In this document: positions 47,273 to 59,267 of the stretch, piece after piece
Layout of the letters: the number at the start of each line of letters is the position of its first letter
Position numbering within the stretch: position 1 is the first letter of the stretch
Origin: Pyricularia pennisetigena
Lineage: Eukaryota > Ascomycota > Sordariomycetes > Magnaporthales > Pyriculariaceae
Length of the DNA stretch: 64,000 bases
Assembly (NCBI RefSeq): GCF_004337985.1
Contig: NC_043741.1
Location: 5,729,445-5,793,444, forward strand
Reading direction: 5' to 3'
Program-made: the position numbers and the translations under genes
Notes under the pieces: generated by a model
Database searches by the model: none
What the model was told of the DNA's origin: nothing
Seen by the model: the letters and a program-made list of their open reading frames with translations, nothing else

Positions 47273-48575
47273 TCATAAGATCTCCTTCAGCTTTGACTTC
47301 TGCTCGGGTGTCAAGTAGGTGGGGAATTTCACGTTGTACTTAACAATAAAGTTACCCCTCTGGCCAGGCTTCTTGGAGAGTGGCATTCCGAGCCCAGGGT
47401 AGGTATCGCGGGAACCTGGCTGCGTAGGCCCTGCCTTGTCGATTTGCAGCTGTTTTCCGTCGATGGTTGTGATTGTGCGCTTCCAGCCCGTCAGAGCCTC
47501 CTTGAGGTCCAGGTCGACCTCAAGGAGGACGTCATCACCCTCACGAGTGTAGAGCGCGTGTTTTTTCTGGGGGAAAAAAAAAAGTCAGTATTGTTGTCGC
47601 TCGTCAACATGAACCAACCATTTACGTGACGCAAACTTACCTCCTCCACGATAAAGACCAGGTCTTGCTGGCCACCCTCCTCCTGGTCGCCCACCCCCTT
47701 GAAGCGGATCTTGCTACCCTTCTTCAAACCAGGCTTGATGGGGACCTCGAGAACCGTGTCAGTCGTGGTACGCTTTCCTGAGTCGTCAAACATCTTGCGC
47801 TTGATCTTCATCTTTTTGGTCGTGCCTTTGTACATCTCCTCCAGCGTCACGGGCAGGGGACGCTCGACCGTTGTGATCTCGGGTGTGGGTTGCCTCTGTG
47901 ACCTCGCACCACCACCGGGCACAGAATCGCCAAACGAAGTCCGCACGCGCGGACCTCCCCTCGAGGAGCGAGCGCCGCCGCCGAGAATGTCTTCAAGGTC
48001 TTCAGCGTTGAAGCCACCCATGCCGCCGCCGCCGCCGCCACCGGCCTGCCTGAAGAAATCTGAAAAGACGGAATCCGGGTTGCTGAAACTGAAACCGCCA
48101 GTGCCGCCGTTGGTCGAAAAGCGGAAGGTGCCACCACTGCCGGGACCGCCAAAGCCGAAGCTCTGGAAGCCGCCAGGCATGCCACCAGCACCGCCAGCAA
48201 ATGGGTTACCACCTTCCGTATCCATGGGCACGCCTCCGCGGAGGAGGAATTCAAGTCCATATTGGTCGTAAGTCTTGCGCTTTTCTGGATCCGAGAGGAT
48301 CTCATATGCTTGAGAGACCTCCTTGAACTTCTCTGCCGCCTCTGCATTGTTCTTGTTCTTGTCGGGGTGCCACTTGAGTGCTTGTTTCCTAAAAAAATGC
48401 AAAAGCAAAAATGTGGTCAGCTGCGGGTTCAACTTGAGGGCTGTCTATATGTGTGGGATAAGTGAATCGAGACGAGAACAACATGTCAGTCTTACCTATA
48501 CCCCTTCTTGATATCATCTTGTGACGCATCGGGCTTAATGCCCAGTGCATCGTAAAGCTTCGTCTCCTTGACCAT
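47273..48575 (-). CDS. SIS1: Sis1-type (class II) DnaJ co-chaperone
   Basis: Hsp70 co-chaperone of cytosol and nucleus. Exons on the minus strand are 48575-48496, 48388-47641 and 47566-47273 (introns 107 and 74 bases); product 373 residues. J-domain at 4-70 with HPD at 34-36 just after the first splice (AG|G); a Gly/Phe-rich region (about 80-165) including a Gly7 run; no zinc-finger CxxCxGxG repeats, so class II; then two beta-sandwich substrate domains (about 195-360) with [20 protein letters not shown] and [18 protein letters not shown]. The end is [13 protein letters not shown]. The start is the first Met of the J-domain. Length is typical of Sis1. Confidence 0.95.
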
Positions 48576-51500
48576 ATTGGCTGCTCGTGTGACAAGAGAC
48601 TTGGTTCGGGTGTGTTAGATATTCTCGCTCAGGCGAGGAGATTGGCAAATAAACCGTCCTTGGTATATTGTGTTCCAAAAGACAGGGTCGACTGGTTTTT
48701 GCGGTTTTTTTTTCTCTTTTCTTTTTGCAGTTGTCTTGCTGATGTTGACGTTGACGTCTATCTGCTAGTTACTTGCTACTAGCCAAGTCAGAGCTCACCG
48801 ATGACGATTGTTGAATCGGTCAATGCGTGTAAGGTGAATCTAGGCTTGTGAGAGCTAAACAAGCCGGAATACAATGAAGAAAACAACGCAAATAACCAAG
48901 CTGCAAAGTATCTCAAGTTGAATGTAGTACAATGCGAAAAATGTGTGCAGATACGAATCTCTGAAAGCAGTCGAGTAGATGCAGGTGGTGGTTGAAGAGA
49001 GAATGGTCGTCTGGTGAGAGCGGTGGGCCGATCGATGCCACCCCCACAGCTTGTGGAAGGCCGATTCGATTCGACATTTCCAGCAACTTCCATAGGTGAA
49101 AGCTGGGGGAGAAGCTCTGACGTACCATAGTACTCTCGACCCGGCGGGGGTGACTGTCACTTGCAAAACATACAAAAAAAGCAGATTGAATCATTAGCGA
49201 TTGCATGCATCATGGAAAATAAGAGAAAGTATCGAATAGCATCGAAACTTGATGCATTTCGCAGTCCTTTCTTCCATCGAATGCACTCGTACCTACCATG
49301 CACCAGTAGTAAATTTCTCCCTATAAATTGGATCACCCTAGAAACTGCGATTGCCTGCCCGGATAGCGCCGCTTCAATTCATCACCGCCAGAAAGGGGAA
49401 TTCAAGAGGCGGGGTTGCTGGACGCGGGTAAGGCCTCGCTTGCTAACCTAAGCAAGCCAGGATCCAATGCTTTTAACTTGCTCTGTTTTTGCTCTCTCCC
49501 TATTCTCGGCGTGGCTGAATTGAGTTGAGGCTGGTACAGCAGAGCACAGAGTTTCAGAGCTGTGGCTGAGCCTCAATTCCAGCAGCTGATCCAAACGCCT
49601 CGACCGAATTGACTTCCTTGAACTGAACCGGCCGCAGTTTGTACACTTGTCAGTGCACATGTTTCGGTATTCAGGTTTTGATGTTCCATGCAAAAAGCAA
49701 ATGATATCATCGAAAAATAAGCCATCGCAGAGGAACTGGGTAGTTATACAACCTTGCAACGCTCTGGCTGCCATGTCTGCCATATAAGGTTCGCACTTCT
49801 CAGCGAACGCGCAAATACCTGCTTTAATCCATGCGCTAGATGTCTTGTGCTGCCATGTCAGAACAAATGCAAGTTTCTAACAGCAGCCAGCCGCCTCGAA
49901 GATTCTAAAGAGAAAAAAAGAATGTAAGGGTAATGGGGGTAAGGATTTAGACAGCTTTATTGTTTGTTGTCACCATTCGGTCGGCTCGATTACATGGTAA
50001 ATAACATTCAGGTTCCTGCACTAGAGGCAGTCAAGGATTGGGCTCGCGGGGTACTATATACATAGTACATGTCGACAGGTGGATCGCGATCTTCTGCAAG
50101 CATCCAAGTGGTATGCGACCTGAACCTCGTTGCTACCTGGTAACAATCCACAAGGACCAGGCAGGTAATCATATCAAGTGCACGACCATGACTAGTGGAA
50201 TAGAGTATGCACTAATTCTGGTATACAATATATTAATCTGGGAGTGAGTCTATCACGACCGGATCGAGCCGAAAGTCAGCTTCGGCGTGTAGCGTACCTG
50301 GATGAATGGGTCGGTTTCGGGGGGGGGAAGAAAAAAAAAACAACTGACAAGGGAATGTAGCATTTCCGATCCGGCCTTGCCGGCTCTCCGTCGTCGACCG
50401 GCGTGGCCCGAGCACACAGAAACCATGGATCGGCCGGCCGGGTCTACTTGCACGACCTTGTACAACTTATAGTACTCCGACACGGTCCACTCCATGTGCG
50501 ACACCGATGCGCTGGGACGACCGTGCCTGGCCGGCCGATTTATTAACTAAGCAGACATTCGTTTACTTAATCACGACAAGACACCTCGGGCCGGTCTGCT
50601 GAACTGGGCATCAGGGCAATCAAGACATAAGACGCTTGCGGCCCAGGAGTGGGAGGTGATGCTTGGCAAAAGCTTCCAGTTTCCTGGCATGACCCTGGCG
50701 ATGCGGCAAAGGTGACGGCGAATCGCCGTCGCTGGGGCAACGGCAGCTGTCAACTGGGATTGGCTCGATAGTCAGAAATGCTAAACAATTCTTTTAAGAT
50801 CGGTTGAGTGCACGGGCATGTGTCTACGCCAATCTTTATCTTCTTCAAGCAGGCCAAGGCGCCTTATTACACACAGGTGCTTTGAGTGGGAACATGAAAA
50901 AGTACGTCGTCGTATGTAATAGCAGCCGAGTTGGTGGCACTTGGCCCCACCCACATCACATTGCCGCCATCAACGAACTGAATGAGGTTTGGCGCGGTGG
51001 TGTACTAAGCTGCGGCAGGTCACGATGACCTCGTCCTTGTTTGTCTCGGCGATCCAACCGCTACCGCTGAAGGAGGCGGGAACGTCATGAGGCGAGTTGG
51101 ACCCTTCGTGCAGGATGGGATGGGAAATCGGCTTTTGCAACACCTCGCATGGCGTTCCGTTTGGTCTGGACCGCCCAACTTACGGCGCCGCTGTGGCCAA
51201 TCGGTCTTTCTTCTCACTTGGATAATGATTGCTTGTATTCCGTATGGAATCATTACCCAGTACTAAGGATGGTATTTGATCGACGTTGATGTGTTATCTT
51301 CGAGTCAGTTACCCACCACTAAGACGACCTGACATTGAACATTGAGAGAACGGCGAACGGAGATTTGAACGAGCTCCGCGTTGTAGTTCAGCCCTGTCAA
51401 AAAATTCACACTGCTATTTGCGGCTAGCAACCCTCATTAAAAATTGACTCATACTGTACTGTACTGCCGGGAGAAGGCCGGGGGGGCTTGGCGCAGCGGA

Positions 51501-52609
51501 ACCCTCCATTGTCGCCACACTTGTGTGGGACCACTGATGTCATCAAGCCTTGCATGCAAATCTGGCAGTGTAAATCCCCTCAAGATTGCGGCTGGGATTA
51601 AACATTGGGAATTTGACTGATTAGCGCTACCGAATGGGGTCTCCAGATTTTTTGTTTGCTTCTTTTCGTCGCCTATCTAGAAGCCTCATCCCTTTACTCT
51701 TAGTAGAACTACAGATAAGAACAAATTAGGGGTTCTGACGAGGGAGCAAAAACAAACCCACATCTAATACCCGGGCCAAAAGGCGGTGGCGCGTTAAGGG
51801 GTGATGCAAAAATAAGCGTGCCCCCTCCCCTTTGCTTCCCCCGCACAGACTAACCGGGATTGACGTCGTTTCCCTTCTGTCTTACATCGGAGATGTAGCC
51901 CGGCTCCGCCAAAGAAAAGGGAAGAAGCGATGGGTCCATTTTCTTTCCAAGGCGGATTTAAGGCGGCACTGGCGACGGAGATGCGATGAAATCCATGGCG
52001 ACAGGCATTGGACCACACCGAAAGCTGCCTTTTGACGCATATAGTACGTACCCCCCTACCTGGGGAACAGATGGTAAAAAAAATTAGAGTTTGATTAGAA
52101 AACTGGGCATGGTAAAGAAATTTCACATTTGCAAGCCCCGTGCTTATTACACGCGCACCTATTTGCTGCTAGTAAAGCTGCTTGGCATATGCAAAGGATT
52201 GTTTGTTCTACAGCTACAGTCAGGTAATAGTCAACTGTCCCATTATCGGCAGGCTCCAACGTTTGCGCAGCATTTCAGTCTTGACAATGTCACACAAAAA
52301 AACATGATGATGAATGAGGCGAATACTGGCGTTTGCCGACGAAGAGGGAATTGTTGGAGTGGGGTCATTTAGACGCAACGAAATCCCAAAGGCCTGCACT
52401 TCCCCCAGTCCCGTCGAGCAAGGGAGCAAGGGAGGACGTTCCAGACGGTAATTCACTTTCTCCCCCAAAGGGTCCAAATGACGCAACGGCCACAAATTTT
52501 GCCCACAACTTCAGGTGTTGCAGATCCCGTTTAGATCCTCACGCAGTGTGTCATTAAGACGAACCACCATGTCAAACAGCAGAAACACAATCATTAAATT
52601 CAAATTTGG

Positions 52610-52632
52610 AAAAAAAAAAAAAAAAAAAAAAA
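52610..52632. repeat. Poly(A) tract, A23
   Basis: Homopolymer in the large intergenic region, directly followed by a CACA-rich stretch. Confidence 0.9.
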
Positions 52633-53695
52633 GAACACACATACACACACAGCTGGAGATTAGCGAGCCACTTCCTGCGGCAGTACTACCCCAGCCTTGT
52701 CCGTCGACGTAACTTGGCGGCCCATTCGACTACACAATCAGACCGAAGGTGTAAGCCAAAGTGCATCCCGTGGATCCACATGAGGTCAACATTGGCCACA
52801 CGCTATATCCATCGTCGTTTGCAGCACTACGGCTGCTTGCCTTTCCTATCAAAAAAAGATGCACATTATTATTATGAGATGTTTTGTGTTCCTAGGTAGC
52901 GAGCTGAGAGTGCAGTGGCCAATGAAATGACATAGCTCATGACTTCAGCGATTTGCAGGGTCCTTTCCTTTTACGGACAAGTAGCAAAATGAGCCTGCCG
53001 CTTTGATTGCACGCCACGCCGCGCCTGTCTTTCTCTTTTAACCTTACGTGAGCTATCAAAGCGATTTGCCTACCCTTAGCGGATCAACTCTGTCAACACA
53101 CATGTATCTCTCTCGCACGGCCAAAAAAACACTTGTGTCAAGCTAATATAGCGGAATGTCATTTTTGAATAGGTTCAGTAACTAACTAGCTAACTAAAGA
53201 ATATGAAGAAAAAGAAACGGGGAAAAGGCTAAAAAAAAAGCCCATGATTTCAGACTACAGTTTTCTACGTAGCAAGCTAACTTCGTGAGTAGGTGAAGCT
53301 CCCGAGCGATCAGCACTTGTTACGCCATTTCGTGCCCCAAAGAAACGGCGGCTCACTCCTCTTTGTCGATCACTACTCTCGAGATCTGCCCATCCATAAT
53401 GGCCTAGACTATGGTAGAGACCAACGCTTGCATGGCCCCCCTCACTTTCCCCCCTTTCGCCTCGCACCTTTTTGTTGGTGCTTGCATCAAACGATTTACC
53501 ACTGTTCTGACGCACATTTTCTACCTCTGCTGGGAGCCAAAGCCCTATGTGGTTCCAGAACCCCATGCAACAAGAACAAAAGAGTTCGCCCAAGTAGACA
53601 TAGGACGAGCTGATCATATCCCACCCATCCCAACACTGTGTCCCTGACCCGCTGGTGAACCATGACGGGGTGCACCCCAGGTCTCCTCCCATTCC

Positions 53696-53723
53696 GCCTC
53701 CCTGCCTCCCTGCCTCCCTGCCT
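53696..53723. repeat. CCTCCCTG-type minisatellite
   Basis: Three to four units of CCTCCCTG just before a two-base N. Confidence 0.8.
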
Positions 53724-53814
53724 CTTCGCTCTCTCACACCTCTCGGGCCTTCCANNCCCCTCTCCACAGGCTATGACACCCCATTTTGTGCCACCCACTG
53801 CAAGCGTCTACGTT

Positions 53815-53823
53815 TATATATAA
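53815..53823 (+). promoter_or_regulatory. TATA box upstream of the small Ser-rich gene
   Basis: TATATATAAGG at 53815-53825, followed by a C/A/T-rich, G-poor leader of about 300 bases up to the ATG at 54141. It is a strong TATA match; most housekeeping genes in the window have no comparable box in the same place. Confidence 0.6.
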
Positions 53824-54140
53824 GGACCCTGAAAGTGCCATGCTAGCCCACTCCTTCCAACCTGGCCCACATCCACAACCAACTTTCATCTCGCGTGACC
53901 AGACAAGCCGCCAAGTTTCTATATCCAACCCAAAAGATTTTACCTGATCTGTGTGCCACCCCTAGGGCCTTGTGAAAAATAACAAAAACAACTTGATCGC
54001 ACGACTCGCACCTGCATACATACCCTACCACTCAACCATATTACCTACCAACCTTCTCCTTCCTCCATCTCGATCCCAAACACGTACAACAGGCATACTT
54101 TTTTTTTTGTTTTTTTGTTTTCCCATTAAAAACCACACAA

Positions 54141-54437
54141 ATGCCCAGCCAGACTGCCGATTATCACTCTCACCTCTCATACACCAACATGTCAAATTCC
54201 TCAGAGAGCAGCAGCGGCAGCCGCAACGGTACCTTCCCGTCCATGGCCACCACAACATCGCCGCCGCCCGTCGACGTGCCAAGTTATTCCAAGATGATGC
54301 TCGACCACCAAAAGAGACAGATGGAGAGGTCCACTCCAGAGTCGCGACGCGGGTCCGGCGACAGGCACAGCCATCACAACGGCGTGACATCGACATACAA
54401 CCCACCCTCCAACAATCACGCGTCGTACCGCTCATGA
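54141..54437 (+). CDS. Small Ser/Pro/His-rich protein, unknown function
   Basis: Single exon, 98 residues. No signal peptide and no membrane segment. The low-complexity N-terminus (Ser/Asn/Thr) is followed by a compact motif, VPSYSKMMLDHQKRQMERST, at about 44-63, then a basic, His/Ser/Asn-rich tail ending ASYRS. The motif looks like a short amphipathic helix and resembles a segment I believe recurs in small proteins of other filamentous fungi, but I cannot name the family. Support for being a gene: TATA box and G-poor leader upstream, an AAAACCACACAAATG start context, and a structured centre in an otherwise silent region. A later Met at codon 17 is an alternative start. Confidence 0.6.
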   Translation: MPSQTADYHSHLSYTNMSNSSESSSGSRNGTFPSMATTTSPPPVDVPSYSKMMLDHQKRQMERSTPESRRGSGDRHSHHNGVTSTYNPPSNNHASYRS

Positions 54438-55143
54438 CAGACGGCGGACGCTACGACTGAAACCACGATGAGCAACATCGTATACAACCACAACAATGAG
54501 CACACCACAGAAATTACTCCTCTCGCCCAGACGATACCCGCCATCTCGGCAGTTCAAGTACGACTCCCGGCATATGATGGATGTGGTCGCAACTGTGTCA
54601 TCGTCACCGCCGTACCCTTGTCACCCTGAGTCTTTCCGCGGAAACGCGAAATTTCGGGGACCCAAGCGGCACGGGTTTGTGTCTTGCATGTCGCTATTGA
54701 CGGGGATGCCGGTATTTTGAGCAGCCTCAAGCTGCTACTCATCATTTATTCAGTCGTTACGATTTTTTTGGTTCGGGATTCCAGAGATGTTTGGGCAGGA
54801 TTTTTTTTTTCCTTGTTATACATATCTACAAGCATGTTAGCGTTGTTTTTGTTTACTCGTTCGTTCAATTCATCTGCATTACGAAACTCACCATGTGCAA
54901 CCTCCTTCGCGTGAAATTTGATAATAATGCATATGATGCCTTTGGTATTTTGTCCTGGTGGGGGTTGTTGGGGGTTGTCCCTCTGAGAGAGATAATGACA
55001 AATTCCTACGTTTTGAGTATGAAAGAAATTAAATGTTATGCCAGACGAAAAAAATCAGTCTACAAGAGTAGCGCTTAATACCTTGGTTTTATCATTACAC
55101 TGTCGTGAAAAAAAAAAAAAATATTGCTGCTTGCCTTCAAGAA
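54438..55143. other. Convergent 3' intergenic region
   Basis: 3' UTR of the small gene and of YJU2. AT-rich, with A14 at 55108-55121. No gene seen. Confidence 0.55.
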
Positions 55144-56052
55144 TCAGGTCTTCTTCTTTATGCCAAGCAAAGCTGCGCGGTCCGTCTTCTTCTTGACCTG
55201 TCTTTTGAAGCTGGTCGGAACAGGCGGTGGGGGCATATCTGTGCTTGTGCTGCTCACCGATGCCGCCGGCGGTTTTATCTCGGAGTCGCCGACGGGCGTT
55301 ACTGCTGCCGCCGCGCTCGGTCCAGCCGTAGAACTTGCCGCCGAGCCGTTGTTCCCATCCGCACCACCGTCTTCGTCTATGATTTCCTCCTCCAGCGCGG
55401 CCTGGCTCCGCGCAAAGGCAAACGCCCGCCTGGCGGCCTCTTCATCCTCTCGCTCCTGCCTTTCGCGCTCCTCGTCGACCGCCTGCGCCACCACGACCTC
55501 GATGCCATCGCGGTCGGCGCGCGCTATCCTGGCGTTCCGGGTCCGGATCTCATCGAGCGCGTCCGCGACGGCCATCTCGCGCTTGGCGTCGACCGTCTTG
55601 GCCTCGAGCTCGACCATGGCGTTGCGCTCCTCCTCCTCGTGCTCGAGGCGATCGAGCCTCTCCTCGTCCGTCTCGTCGGGCGCCACGGCGTCGCCGCCGG
55701 CGCCCCTCTTCCAGGGATCCGTGTTTCGGTGCGCGCCCGTCTCGCACACGTAGTCCTGGTTGGCCGGGTCGGTGCGGAAGCGGATCTCGCCCGAGCACCG
55801 CGTGCACTTGATGTAGAAGCGGTAGATCTGGATGCCCAGGTACTTCTCCTCGGGCGTCTCCTTGCGCGCGTTGAACTTGCGCCCCCGGTAGATGTACTCG
55901 CCGCACGTCGTGCACTTCATGCTGAACGGCGCCATCAGCCGCACCGTCTGCACCTTGGGTCCTTCCTGCTTCGGCCCCCGCCGCCGCCGCGTGAGCGCGC
56001 TCGGGTCGAAGTCGGCTGGGTAGTACTTGGTGAGGACTTTGCGCTCCGACAT
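55144..56052 (-). CDS. YJU2: Pre-mRNA splicing factor Yju2 (CWC16 family)
   Basis: Joins the spliceosome with the Prp19 complex and promotes branching. Single exon, 302 residues. It starts MSERKVLTKYYPADFDPSAL; the zinc centre is C47-x2-C50 ... C83-x2-C86 (MKCTTCGEYIYRGRKFNARK, then YIKCTRCSGEI); a coiled-coil, Glu/Arg-rich region follows (about 125-225); the C-terminus is Ala/Ser-rich and ends in a Lys-rich stretch. These are hallmarks of CCDC94/Yju2. A T-run (about 56139-56151) lies about 90 bases upstream of the ATG. An antisense frame of 371 residues across the gene is a shadow. Confidence 0.95.
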   Translation of the reverse strand: MSERKVLTKYYPADFDPSALTRRRRGPKQEGPKVQTVRLMAPFSMKCTTCGEYIYRGRKFNARKETPEEKYLGIQIYRFYIKCTRCSGEIRFRTDPANQDYVCETGAHRNTDPWKRGAGGDAVAPDETDEERLDRLEHEEEERNAMVELEAKTVDAKREMAVADALDEIRTRNARIARADRDGIEVVVAQAVDEERERQEREDEEAARRAFAFARSQAALEEEIIDEDGGADGNNGSAASSTAGPSAAAAVTPVGDSEIKPPAASVSSTSTDMPPPPVPTSFKRQVKKKTDRAALLGIKKKT

Positions 56053-56983
56053 GGTGGCGGTTGTTGTTGTGGTGCTGGCGATCCGCTGGGTGAGGTGGTG
56101 ATTAGGAGGACGGCGGGGGGGGGCGAGCGCGATGCGTATTTTTTTTTTTTTTCTCCCTCTCTCTCGACCGGTGCCTCGAGCTGGATGATCCTCAGTCCTG
56201 CTTTGGAGGCTTCGTGCTAGTTGCCCACAGTAGTCGAAAAGTTGTCTCTCGATTGACTGTTGATAGAATGAGAAACCACAAAAGTCCGGTTGCGTGACGC
56301 GGACCCCAAGCTAACTGAAAACCCAAAATCTCAGGTGGCACGTCACGTTCCAGTCTGACCTGTCGTCAAAAAAGCCGGCCTAGTTGCTGTAGATAGGCGT
56401 GGATAAGGTCCAGCTTGGCGCCCGCGATCGGGATCTGAGGGATGTGGATTGCAATGTTCGTCGTTGGGGGTTAGGGTTGCACAGTAACGAGACAGCAAGG
56501 CGCAGGAATGGTGGGAACCCCTTTCGAGTACTCATAGGCAATGCAAGGTACATTGCCTGCGGATAGTCGCCATGATATATGATATGCTCCACGTCCTAAT
56601 ACAGCACTTCTTTACAATTAATCTACCTTAACCGTGTCTAATAATGAAAGCCAGCCACCGCCTTGAAGAAAACAATCCCGAGCGCCGAACGCCAGATGCA
56701 TCAGTCTGACTGTCAATTCCAATACGTTACGCCTCCCAATTATATCCACATGGCCTCGCTCGCACTCCGTCTCATGTCAACCCAGAATTTATACAATTAT
56801 ATCCTCCTTTGAATCGTCCCCTTGTTTGCCGCACCCTTCTTTTTTTTTCGTGTTTTTCTTTCGAACTTCTTGAATCAGGCGGTACTGTAATGAACACAAA
56901 TTTTCCTAACGTGCAAAAAAGAAAAGCAAGTAGTGAAAACAAAGCCGTCAAGGAAAAATACGGGCGTCTTTTTGAGCATCCGC
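56053..56983. other. Intergenic between YJU2 and KRE2
   Basis: YJU2 promoter with a T-run, and the 3' flank of the mannosyltransferase. The sequence TTGGGGGTTAGGGTTG near 56464-56477 is a chance telomere-like string, not an array. No gene seen. Confidence 0.5.
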
Positions 56984-58400
56984 TTAGCCCATACCGTGCA
57001 TCTTGAACCAGTTCGGCCTGCAGTCCTCACGGTGAAGCCACTTCTCACCGTCGGTGAAGCGTCCAGCGACGCAACCCTTGCACTTGGGTGAGTTGGGGCA
57101 GTTGAAGAATGGAATGTGCTGATATCCGATGTCTCGGAACCTAAAGGTGGGGTAATGAGAGTTAGTTTCTAGTTTGCACTTTCGCCCAACGGAGAAACCC
57201 CTCCAGATCGTAGCTACTCACCAATGAATCTTGCTGGCATCCTCAAAGAGACCAAGGGCAATGCTGTGCACGGGGGCATCACCCCAGCGCTCGTAGAAAA
57301 AGCCACCAGCACGGTCAAGGTGGTTAAAGTAGTCTTCGTACGTCTTGCTGCGCCAGAAGTTCATGTCTCCAACCTCAAAGTTGCTCCAGAAGTGGCATGT
57401 CGAGTAGCCGTTGGCCTTGCGGTTGTGTTCAGGGCGCTTCTCCTTGTCCGTGAGCCAGTCGAGCGCGTTGTTGGGGTGCTTGTACTCGGGGTGCTCTGCC
57501 AAGAACTTTTGCGTCTCAGGCCACAGAGTCGGGATCGACTCGGGCGCATCGTAGAGGTTGATGGTGAAGCCGTAGGTCTTGTTGTTGTCCTGCATAAAGC
57601 GGAAGACATCATAGTCAACGTCGCAGAAGAAGTGCACCTTGGGCTCCACTCGCCAGTAGTATTGCACATCCTTGAGGGCGGGGTGTTTGTAGAAGAGACC
57701 GCTGTTCCATCGGCACATCTGATGGTACGAGATCTTGTCGGCGTATTGGATGTTGTTCTCCTTGAGGATCTTGACCGACTCATCGTAGATGTCCTTGTTG
57801 ATCCAAGACGGCATTTCCCAATGTTCCTTGGGGATAAGTTCTGCGGGAGCAAAGCCGTAAAAGTCAGCGATATACCCGAGCCTAAATTATTGTCTCCAAA
57901 AACATATCATTGCATACCGTAGTTGCACTTGGCGTTTGTCATGGCTTGAGTCTTCTCCTTGAACTCTTTCGAGAAGGGAACGTCGTTAAAGAAGGTCCAA
58001 GGGTAGTTGAACTTGCTGTTCCATGTGCGCTCCAAGTCACCCATGGCTTGCAGCATGCCATCTAGCTCCTCGTTCCTCACCAGCGCCAGGAGCGTCGCGT
58101 TAATCCGCTCAGTGGGGTTGGCATCTGCTGCATAGCCTGCTGATACGCGTCTTAGGATGCCATCGGGCTCGCCGGTTGCTATAGATCGTGGAAATACGCC
58201 TTTGTTAGTTCTTGATCAAGTGGCAGTGTGTCGGCAGGATGGACTCGGGGATGCGGCTTACGATCGTGCATCGGATCCCTCTCGAAGTTTGAGAATTCAT
58301 CGGCGACTAATAACGGCGACGACGGTCTGAAAATCATGTAGAGAAAGACACACCACATGAAGATGGCGACAGTCGCCAACACCCTTACGGGCCTAGCCAT
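56984..58400 (-). CDS. KRE2: Alpha-1,2-mannosyltransferase, Kre2/Mnt1 family (GT15)
   Basis: Golgi type II membrane enzyme that adds alpha-1,2-mannose from GDP-mannose to O- and N-linked glycans of cell-wall and secreted proteins. Exons on the minus strand are 58400-58262, 58178-57918, 57840-57222 and 57140-56984; introns are 83, 77 and 81 bases. The product is 391 residues. A signal anchor at about 8-25 is followed by a short stem and the GT15 domain (about 75-391), with NATLLALVRNEELDGML, the FNDVPFSKEFKEKT motif, YYWRVEPKVHFFCDVDYDVF, EVGDMNFWRS and WGDAPVHSIALGLF; it ends in a Cys-rich tail, FFNCPNSPKCKGCVAGRF. An A21 tract (T21 on plus, 58414-58434) lies 13 bases before the ATG. Confidence 0.95.
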
Positions 58401-59267
58401 GGCGAAGGTAGTCTTTTTTTTTTTTTTTTTTTTTGCGATCAACACCCTGTTGTTAGAAATCGGTGTATCTGGCTGGTGTGACCTTGCTGTTGCGTTGCGT
58501 TTGGCCCGTCGAGATGTGCTGATGCAGTTGCGTGGGTTCGGGATACGGTTACTATTGTAAAACTTTAAAGGCCTGACTGGGCTTTTCTTTGGTACTGTGC
58601 TAAGGAGAGTGGCTAGCGCGAAGTAGGATTTGGTGGTTATTGGTTATCCAAATGGTATCCGCTTTTGGAGAAAATACAGCCCAGGGGAAAAAGGGGTTTT
58701 TTGCAGCGATGAGGTCAGCCCTTGTTTCGCCTGGCTTAGTTAGTATTCCGGCTGCAGGGGCCACTGTCCTTGTCACGCCTGCCAAGCCAGAGGCGCGTCG
58801 TGCTCAAATGTTGGCTGCACTATTGAAAGCTGAGTAATGCCGTGTCGTCGGTCCAGAAACAAAAAAAAAAAAAAAAAGCCGGCTTGAGTAGCAGGGAGGC
58901 GAACTTGATATCACGTGAATCTCCACCAAAGGCACGTGTGTTTGATTGATAGTTGACCTTGATTACCTACCTAGGCAGGCAAAAGGTATGTTGAATCTTT
59001 TCGAGTGATACGTTTAGGAAGATCTGATAACGGATTCATAAACTCCAGATGTCCAATTATCTTGGCAGCGCGCGATCGAACCCCCGCCTCGATTGAACGA
59101 ACGTCTGAACTGAAAACAAAAGGGTCCGACTCGACAAATGCTTTCAAGTAAGGGTGCATGCAGTCTTCATATTGACCACAGTCTTGCGACTATCCATGCC
59201 TTCGTCTCCACCCCTCTTTTTTTTTTAACACAAAAATTGTTACAGGATCAAGACATAAGACTAGGCC
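58401..59267. promoter_or_regulatory. Divergent promoter of KRE2 and the GCP5 gene
   Basis: 867 bases between outward-facing starts. Contains T21 (58414-58434) at the KRE2 leader, A17 (58861-58877), an ACCTACCTAGGCAGG repeat (about 58964-58980) and an AT-rich leader before the GCP5 ATG. No gene seen. Confidence 0.55.

Larger units (their letters stand above)
48576..54140. other. Longest region without a recognisable gene, 5.5 kb
   Basis: Starts with the J-protein promoter and ends with the TATA-bearing promoter of the small Ser-rich gene. Between them are A-rich stretches (50331-50340), A23 at 52610-52632, a CCTCCCTG minisatellite at 53696-53723 and two Ns at 53755-53756. Open frames are below about 170 residues, low in complexity or crossing the Ns, and none resembles a family I know. 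A short multi-exon gene or non-coding RNA could be hidden. Confidence 0.5.

Noticed and set aside
51484..51530. tRNA-like GCTTGGCGCAGCGG start
   Set aside because: Resembles an A-box, but no B-box (GTTCRANNC) lies at the right distance and the acceptor stem does not close.
55105..56220. 371-residue plus-strand frame over YJU2
   Set aside because: Antisense shadow; Arg/Leu/Ala-rich without domains, whereas the minus strand has the Yju2 zinc centre.
56460..56480. Telomere-like GGGTTAGGG
   Set aside because: A single unit in intergenic DNA, not an array, and genes continue on both sides.
59060..59105. tRNA-like GGTTCGATC on the minus strand
   Set aside because: The T-stem does not pair and no D-arm or anticodon arm fits around it.
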